NCBI GenBank assembly: GCA_001662425.1
Contig: BDDC01000234.1
Coordinates: 1-64,000 of the forward strand
Direction of reading: 5' to 3'
DNA length: 64,000 bases
Origin: Chlamydomonas sphaeroides
Lineage: Eukaryota; Chlorophyta; Chlorophyceae; Chlamydomonadales; Chlamydomonadaceae
Shown: positions 57,801 through 64,000 of the stretch, piece by piece
Position numbering within the stretch: the stretch's first letter is position 1
Layout: every line of letters begins with the position of its first letter
Translations under genes and position numbers: made by a program
The notes under the pieces: generated by a model
Seen by the model: only the letters and a program-made list of their open reading frames with translations
Told to the model about the DNA's origin: nothing
Databases searched by the model: none

Positions 57801-60800
57801 GCGGTCTGCTTGCGGTGCTCGGCGGGTCGATGGCTCCTGCTGTTACTGATTGGGCCCATGCAGCCCCGCGTCGCGATAGCACTAGCAATCTCATTGGGGA
57901 TGATCGGTTAGGAACGATCTCTTGCTGACCCTCGTTGCCGCCCCTGCTCTCAGTCTACGCGTTCGACCGACACGGCCAAGGCCGCCGCGCTCTCCGAGCA
58001 GGTGGGGCAACGCGCACACCGGCACCTGCGCCTGGTTGTGTCCGGGTACCTCATCGTGTTCTGCGGGGCCATGTCACCTACCGCCTGTTTCTGGATCACA
58101 CGCCTGCCGCGCAGTTCTCTGAGGTCCTGCACGGCAACAAGTCCGGCGCAACGCGCCGCGCGCCGCCCGCGCCGGCGCCTCCCAAGGTTGGTTACGCTGC
58201 TACCACCTCCTGGCCTTGGCCCTGCGCTGCGCCTACTTCCCTGCCAAGTTGCTCATGACAACCTCCACTGCCCTGGCTCCTTGCGCAGGAGGAGAAGCCC
58301 AAGAAGAAGAAGGCGCCCAAGCCCAAGGCGCCGGAGCCGGAGCCGGAGCCCGTCAAGGAGCCTGAGTACGAGCCGGAGCCGGAGCCCGAGCCGGAGCCAG
58401 CGAGCTCTGAGAAGGAGGAGGAGCAGGAGGCCGAGCCCGCCGAGAAGGAGGAGGAGCAGGAGGCTGAGCCCGCCGAGAAGGAGGAGGAGGAGCAGGAGCA
58501 GGATGCTGAGAAGGAGGAGGAGGCCGAGCCGGAGGCTGAGAAGGAGGAGGCCGAACCGGAGGCTGAGAAAGAGGAGGCTGAGCCGGAGGCCGAGAAGGAA
58601 GAGGAGGAGGCTGCCGAGGCTGAGGCCGAGGCGGAGCCGCAGCAGGATGAGGAGCCCCAGGTACGGTTGGGTGTGGCCTGGGGCGTGGCTCTGGTCACAT
58701 ATTACGATCCTGCCGCCTCATATCCATATGACGAGCTGGTGCAGCTCTCCGCTTGGTACCGGCAGTTTCACAATGCCATGCGCTTCTGCTCCAGTGCTCC
58801 TGAAGTCGGTCTGCGTGTCGCATGGCAATGCCTCAGGAGGGCGACGATGAGCCGGCCGCCGAGGATGATCCGGCCGCTGATGAGCCCGCCGCCGAGGAGG
58901 AGGCCGCCGCTGACGAGGAGCCGGCGGCTGACGGCGAGGACGAGGGCCTCGCCGCCGTTGCTGCTGCCGCTGACGGTGATGAGGACGGTGGCGCGGGCGG
59001 CGAGGGCGACGAGCCCGCTGCTGCAGATGCTGAGAAGCCCGCTGCCGACGAGGAGCCGGCCGCCGGTGAGGAAGCTGCTGCCGATGAGGAGCCCGCTGCC
59101 GACGAGCCCGCGGCGGCAGATGACGAGCCCGCTGCTGAGGAGGCGGACGAGCCCGCTGCTGAGGAGGCCGCCGCCGACGAGCCCGCGGCCGACGAGCCCG
59201 CTGCGGAGGAGGAGGCCGCGGCCGACGAGCCCGCTGCGGACGAGGAGCCGGTGGCGGACGAGCCCGCGGCCGACGAAGAGCCCGCGGCCGACGAAGAGCC
59301 CGCGGCCGACGAGCCCGCGGCCGACGAGCCCGCGGCCGACGAAGAGCCCGCGGCCGACGAGCCCGCTGCTGAGGAGCCCGCGGCCGACGAAGAGCCCGCG
59401 GCCGACGAGCCCGCTGCTGAGGAGGAGCCGGCGGCCGACGAGCCAGCGGCGGAGGAGGAGCCGGCGGCCGACGAGCCCGCTGCTGAGGAGGAGCCGGCGG
59501 CCGACGAGCCAGCGGCGGAGGAGGAGCCCGCTGCTGAGGAGGCCGCGGCAGACGAGCCCGCTGCTGAGGAGGAGCCGGCGGCAGACGAGCCCGCTGCTGA
59601 GGAGGAGCCGGCGGCAGACGAGCCCGCTGCAGCTGACGAGGCACCCGCAGCAGAGGAGGAGCTAGCCAAGGAGCTCGAGGCGGCAGAGGAGAAGGAGATG
59701 GAGGAGCAGATGGCACGCGAGATGGCCGAGGATGCTGGGGAGGACGACCTTGGCCTGGTGAGAGGCTCGGGGTTGCTGCAAGGTTACGTCATGGGTCTTA
59801 TCAATCCAGGAATCCTTTGCATTCGTGCATGATTGGCCGCGTGCTGCTGCATATCCACGGTTCCTCCTGTGTACCAACGCAGGGCCTGGGCGATTCTGCG
59901 GCGGCCGACGAGCCGGCGGCGGAGGAGCCAGCGGCAGACGAGCCTGCTGTCGACGAGCCAGGGGCCGAGGAGCCCGCCGCTGAGGAGGAGCCTGCTGCTG
60001 AAGAGCCAGCGGCGGAGGAGGAGCCAGCGGCCGAGAAGGAGCCAGCGGCCGAGGAGGAGCCAGCGGCGGACGAGCCAGCGGCGGCGGAAGAGGCAGAGGA
60101 CGAGGAGCCAGCGGCAGAGGAGCCAGTGGCGGACGAGCAAGCGGCGGACGAGCAAGCGGCGGCGGACGAACCAGCGGCCGAGGAGGAGCCAGCGGCGGAG
60201 GAGCCAGCGGCGGAAGATCCGGTGGCGGCTGTTGACGAGCCGGTGGCCGAGGAGGAGCCCGTGGCAGAGGAGCCGGCTAACGAGGACGAGCCGGTCGCAG
60301 CCGCGGAGGAACCGGCCGCTGACGAGCCCGCTGCTGAGGAGGAGCCGGCCGCTGACGAGCCCGCTGCTGAGGAGGCTGCGGCCGACGAGCCCGCTGCTGA
60401 GGAGGCCGCGGCCGACGAGCCCGCTGCTGAGGAGGAGCCGGCGGCCGACGAGCCCGCTGCTGAGGAGGAGCCGGCCGCTGACGAGCCCGCTGCTGAGGAG
60501 GCCGCGGCCGACGAGCCCGCTGCTGAAAAGGCTGCGGCCGACAAGCCCGCTGCTGAGGAGGAGCCGGCGGCCGACGAGCCCGCTGCTGGGGAGGCCGCGG
60601 CCGACGAGCCCGCTGCTGAGAAAGAGCCGGCCGCGGACGAGCCCGCGGACGAGGAGGCCGCGGCCGACGAGCCCGCTGCCGAGGAGGAGCCGGCGGCCGA
60701 CGAGCCCGCTGCTGAGGAGGAGCCGGCGGCAGACGAGCCCGCTGCTGAGGAGGAGCCGGCGGCAGACGAGCCCGCTGCAGCTGACGAGGCACCCCCAGCA

Positions 60801-62210
60801 GAGGAGGAGCTAGCCAAGGAGCTCGAGGCGGCAGAGGAGAAGGAGATAAAGGAGCAGATGGCGCGCGAGATGGCCGAGGATGCTGGGGAGGACGACCTGG
60901 GCCTGGTGCGTTAGGATGGGCTACAGGCAGTGTTAGGGGGGTGTCGATGTGGGATACTGGCTGAGTCGTAGCATGAGCGCTTCCTGTTCCACACCTGAAA
61001 CTAATCCACCCGCGCCCTGTATGCAATGCAGGGCCTGGGTGAGCCGGCTGCCCCCGCCGAGGAGCCGGCGGCAGCGACTGACGAATTTGCGGCAGAGGAG
61101 GAGCCCGCAGCGGTCGTCGACGAGCCGGCGACAGAGGCGGAGCCCGCGGCAGCCACCGACGAGCCCGCGGAGGAGGAGCCTACGGCGGGTGCCGACGAGC
61201 CAGCAGCGGAGGACGAGCCCTCAGCAGCGGCCGACGAGCCCGCAGCGGAGGACGAGCCGGCGGCAGAGAAGGAGCCGGCGGCGGCTGCCGACGAGCCCGC
61301 AGCGGAGGAGGAAACCCCTGCGGCGGCTGACGAGCCTGCGGCGGAGGAGCCAGCGGCTGAGGAAGAGGACGAGGATGAACCCAAGTCGCCCGTCCGCGTG
61401 CACATGACACCTCAGGGCGCCGAGAGCATTAAGATGCGGCTGAGCATGGACCCGGAGGTGCCGCTGGAGGGCGGCGAGGGGGGAGCCGCCGACGAGCCCG
61501 CAGCGGAGGAGGAGGAGCCGGCTGCGGCCGCCGACGAGCCCGCAGCGGAGGAGGAGCCGGTGGCGGCCGCCGACGAGCCCGCAGCGGAGGGGGAGGAGCC
61601 GGCTGCGGCCACCGACGAGCCCGCAGCGGAGGAGGAGCCGGCGGCGGCCGCCGACGAGCCCGCAGCGGCGGAGGAGGAGCCAGCGGCGGCCGCCGACGAG
61701 CCCGCAGCGGAGGAGGACACCCCAGCGGCGGCCGCCGACGAGCCCGCAGCGGAGGAGCCGGCGGCTGGAGAAGAGGACGAAAATGAACCCAAGTCGCCCG
61801 TCCGCGTGCACATGACACCTCAGGGCGCCGAGAGCATCAAGATGCGGCTGAGCATGGACCCGGAGGTGCCGCTGGAGGGCGGCGAGGCGGAAGCCGCCGA
61901 TGAGCCCGCAGCGGCGGAGGAACCCCCGGCAGCGGCCGATGAGCCCACGGCGGCCGAGGAGGAGGGCGAGCCCAAGTCGCCCGTCCGCGTGCACATGACA
62001 CCTCAGGGCGCCGAGAGCATCAAGATGCGTCTCAGCATGGACCCAGAGGCGCCGCTGGAAGCTCCGGAGGCCGCTAACGGCGCGGGCGCGGATGCTGAGG
62101 AGGCCCTGCGCTCGGAGCTGGAGGCCGCCGAGGAGAAGGAGATGGCGGACCAGATGGCGGCGGAGCTGGCTAAGGAGGCCAAGGGCGATGATGACGACCC
62201 GTTTGCATGA
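54868..62210 (+). CDS. Large coiled-coil protein with acidic Ala/Glu/Pro repeat region, function unknown
   Basis: Fifteen exons: 54868-55182, 55312-55443, 55754-55810, 55994-56119, 56277-56393, 56529-56711, 56933-57159, 57317-57398, 57574-57798, 57954-58001, 58115-58186, 58289-58660, 58837-59757, 59883-60905, 61032-62210. They join in phase to about 1692 residues. The first half is charged coiled coil (LKNELAATRNRYEQELQ, MKDAENLKLREYIEQQRE, GRLREIEQEHSTTLNGLAAQ, RLYEQRGVYRNKLRSTAQQI) with a Pro-rich linker around 57620-57790. From 58289 on it becomes Lys/Glu-rich, then a vast array of DEPAAEEEPA-type units. Three module ends read ELEAAEEKE-plus-QMA. A 31-residue motif containing SPVRVHMTPQGAESIKMRLS occurs three times in the last exon. 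I recognise no known family; a cytoskeletal or ciliary structural role is a guess. ATG 54868 was chosen as an in-frame start just before the conserved-looking region; 54643 is an alternative. Confidence 0.75.
58837..61373 (+). repeat. Coding array of short acidic Ala-Asp/Glu-Glu-Pro-Ala units
   Basis: Across the last three exons, units coding DEPAA and EEEPAA alternate for several hundred residues, separated only by two introns. The near-regular GAGCCC/GAGGAG codon pattern keeps other frames and the opposite strand open, creating many long shadow frames. The array also continues in the spacers between the 31-residue motifs up to about 61970. Confidence 0.9.
59572..60905 (+). repeat. Duplicated exon ends (59572-59757 and 60720-60905)
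   Basis: The last ~186 bases of two successive exons are nearly identical at a fixed offset of 1148 bases, with only a handful of differences. Both end in DAGEDDLGL followed by a GT donor. The following exons both begin GGCCTGGG in the same phase, so a whole exon-intron unit looks duplicated in tandem. Confidence 0.85.
61377..61477 (+). repeat. 31-residue motif, copy 1
   Basis: Codes EPKSPVRVHMTPQGAESIKM followed by RLSMDPEVPLEGG. Nearly identical at nucleotide level to copies 2 and 3. Confidence 0.95.
61785..61885 (+). repeat. 31-residue motif, copy 2
   Basis: Same motif as copy 1 with only silent changes over most of its length; it starts 408 bases after copy 1. Confidence 0.95.
61968..62060 (+). 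repeat. 31-residue motif, copy 3
   Basis: Same motif with Val-to-Ala in the last part (DPEAPLE); it starts 183 bases after copy 2 and is followed by a C-terminal module related to the duplicated exon ends. Confidence 0.95.
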
Positions 62211-63271
62211 GCGCCGACGTGTGACGGCAGCGGCTGGGTGCGCTGATGCGAGCGAGGCGGCTGCCCGAGCTGGCGGCGCTAGTCCGCTCGGTACCGGAAA
62301 GCATGTGGGGACGTTTGACGCGGTGGGCTGACGTGGGGCTTGCCGGGTGGTGCCATGCCCCAGCGCGCAGCGCAGGAGCTAGGCATCCATGGCATGGCCC
62401 TCCCCGAATGGTCCGCCAGGGTTTCACTGGCGGGTTGCCGAAGGGGAATATGGCAAGGACTTAGACCTCGAATGGCATCCCGCTGCGCTGCTGCGCACTG
62501 CCGGATAGCCGCAGAGGCGCACTGCTGCGCTTGCACCCTTGCTTCGGGTGCACCGGCCTATGACATTCATCCTACGCAGTACTGCATTTCTTGCTCGTTC
62601 GTGGTGTGCTCTCTTCCTCTACCATAGTTATGTGTGCGTGCCGCTGGGGGCGACTTGGCCCTTGCATGACACGAGTTACCTGTGGCGCGCCCTGAAACAC
62701 GGGCGGAAGGGCGGTGACATGCGCGGGGCCGCGGCCCTGCCCTTACAAGGCAGGCAACAAACATTGACCATTGACTGCTTTATGTGGGCGGGGGCGTACG
62801 GCACACGCAGGAAGGGCTGCGCTGTGCCGCGCAGGTGTGTAGGCAGGTGGCCAGCAGCTACGGATGTGATATGTACATGTGCCGGCCGAGCCCCTGGCGC
62901 TGCGTCGCGATTACAGATGGGCCTTTATGGGTGGGGACGAGTAGCGTTGCTCGTGACCGGCCGCGGGCCCTGTCCCCCAGTGAACACGTTACAAAGCGGT
63001 GGTGCTCCTGCTCATCATCCATACGTACCTATTAACGGCTGTAACTTCAGCAATGCATGGCCTTGCTCGCAACCCATTAGCTCTGTTCCTCTCCTGGCAT
63101 CCTTCTGGTTGTAATTGGAAACCCAACAGCTTTCCATCTGGTTGCAACTCCAACAGCACGCCGCTACGCATGACAACGCTGAGGCGCCGAAGATAGGTCA
63201 CACCCGCACAAGCTACTCTAATAAGCAACTACGATGCTGGCAGCGGCGGTCAGCTCGGACCACCACACAGC
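62211..63271. other. Spacer between convergent genes
   Basis: Lies between the stop of the acidic-repeat gene (+) and the stop of the last gene (-). Two TGTAA motifs occur on the plus strand (63040-63044 and 63110-63114) and may serve the upstream gene if its 3' UTR is long. No other gene is supported. Confidence 0.45.
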
Positions 63272-63850
63272 TTAATTGGACGCCGCGGCACCTGCGGCGG
63301 CAGGCAGCGGGGGAAAGCGCCAGGCAGGGCACGCGTCAGCCACCGCTGTACCTTACTAATGACTTCCACGCTGGTTCAAAAGTGAATGACATGTCGACGC
63401 CAGGTCTCACGGACGCAGCTCGCCGCAGCAAGCCACAGTCGAACCGTACCGCACCCAGCACGCAGCCCCCTGCCCTGCGGCGGCACTCACTCCGCTTGCG
63501 CGCCCCTGTGCGCTTGCGCGGCACGAGCTGGAAGACCTGCTCCGTCGTGGGCGACACCGGGTTGCACAGCTCCAGCCGCACCTGCGAAGCGACACACACA
63601 GGCAAGAGGTGCAGTCACAGCGAGCCACCAAGCGCCGGGCCGGCCGGCGCTGTAGGGCCACCGCCCAGTCCCGCCTGCCGCGCAACCTGCTCCGCGCCCC
63701 GCCCGCAGCCCCCGGCGCCGGCCTCACGTGCGCGCCCTCCCTGATGTTGGCGGCCGTCATGCACAGCTCCTTGCTGACCAGCTTGGAGTAGCCGGTGCCG
63801 TAGGGCCTGTCGCCGCCGCCCAGGATGGCCGACAGGTCGCCGGCGTCCAC
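63272..63850 (-). CDS. Unrecognised protein, C-terminal exons only (5' partial)
   Basis: Exons in coding order 63850-63728, 63581-63491 and 63291-63272 join in phase, with good GT/AG signals, and end at TAA. They code about 77 residues: AGDLSAILGGGDRPYGTGYS, then KLVSKELCMTAANIREGA, VRLELCNPVSPTTEQVFQLV and a basic tail PRKRTGARKRSAAASN. The upstream exons lie beyond the window's right edge; bases 63851-64000 look like intron. The segment reads like real protein, not low-complexity filler, but I cannot place it in a family. Confidence 0.6.
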
Positions 63851-64000
63851 CTGGGGCCGGGCGGGGCGGGCGGGGCCACGCGGGGCAACGGGCCGGGTGG
63901 CGCAGGCGCGTGCGCATCAGACACAGGCCAGTCCAGGCTGGGACGTGGAAAACTGATAAGCTTTAGTCGGCAGCACTAACTGCAACCTTCCTCACTCCAT

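Noticed and set aside
58667..59669. Long open frames overlapping the acidic repeats, in another plus frame (Arg/Pro/Thr/Ser-rich) and on the minus strand (Ala/Gly/Ser-rich)
   Set aside because: They are by-products of the short codon repeat, which lacks stop codons in several frames. The DEPAA frame is the one continuous with spliced, complex upstream exons.

Overview
The window reads as nuclear DNA of a GC-rich green alga (Chlorophyta). Genes are dense and split into many short coding exons with small introns; I could chain about 120 introns with consistent phase. Products have typical green-lineage forms: an RPD3-type histone deacetylase, a plant-type nucleotide-rhamnose synthase, a eukaryotic aspartate aminotransferase and a RanBPM-like CTLH protein. 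A spliceosomal U2 snRNA gene is present. A CCDC180-like protein suggests a lineage that builds cilia or basal bodies. No operons, CRISPR arrays, rRNA or tRNA genes were seen. The species cannot be named from the sequence alone.

Layout, left to right: 3' part of a GT49 (LARGE-like) glycosyltransferase gene (+, 64-1473); U2 snRNA (+, 1998-2189); GT90/CAP10 glycosyltransferase (-, 2648-5705); CCDC180-like coiled-coil protein with 27 exons (+, 6186-15789); nucleotide-rhamnose synthase/epimerase-reductase (+, 16210-18920); F-box-like leucine-rich protein (-, 19702-22347); class I histone deacetylase (+, 23821-29063); glycerol-3-phosphate dehydrogenase with a possible C-terminal membrane anchor (-, 29843-33688); aspartate aminotransferase (+, 34104-37031); a poly-C run and N gap (37967-38360) in a 4-kb gene-poor stretch; a divergent AGC-like protein kinase (-, 40993-44735); RanBPM-like SPRY/LisH/CTLH protein (-, 45656-48897); TMEM14-like membrane protein (+, 49214-50933); soluble inorganic pyrophosphatase (+, 51469-52743); a spacer with a decayed retroelement gag-like fragment (53890-54063); a 1692-residue coiled-coil protein with a huge acidic repeat region (+, 54868-62210); and the 3' end of an unrecognised gene (-, 63272-63850).

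Most genes are unrelated housekeeping functions. The one functional grouping is at the left: two glycosyltransferases and a rhamnose-nucleotide synthase within 19 kb, which could be coincidence. Four neighbouring pairs are divergent with short shared promoters: GT90/CCDC180, GPDH/AAT, RanBPM/TMEM14, and more loosely F-box/HDAC.

The most unusual items are the acidic-repeat protein (58837-62210) with triplicated end modules and a thrice-repeated 31-residue motif; the tail-anchor-like GPDH; the kinase with a ~185-residue insertion between glycine loop and catalytic lysine plus DLG in place of DFG; and at least three GC-AG introns. Exon borders were set by hand from splice signals, reading phase and family resemblance, so individual junctions may be off by a few bases.
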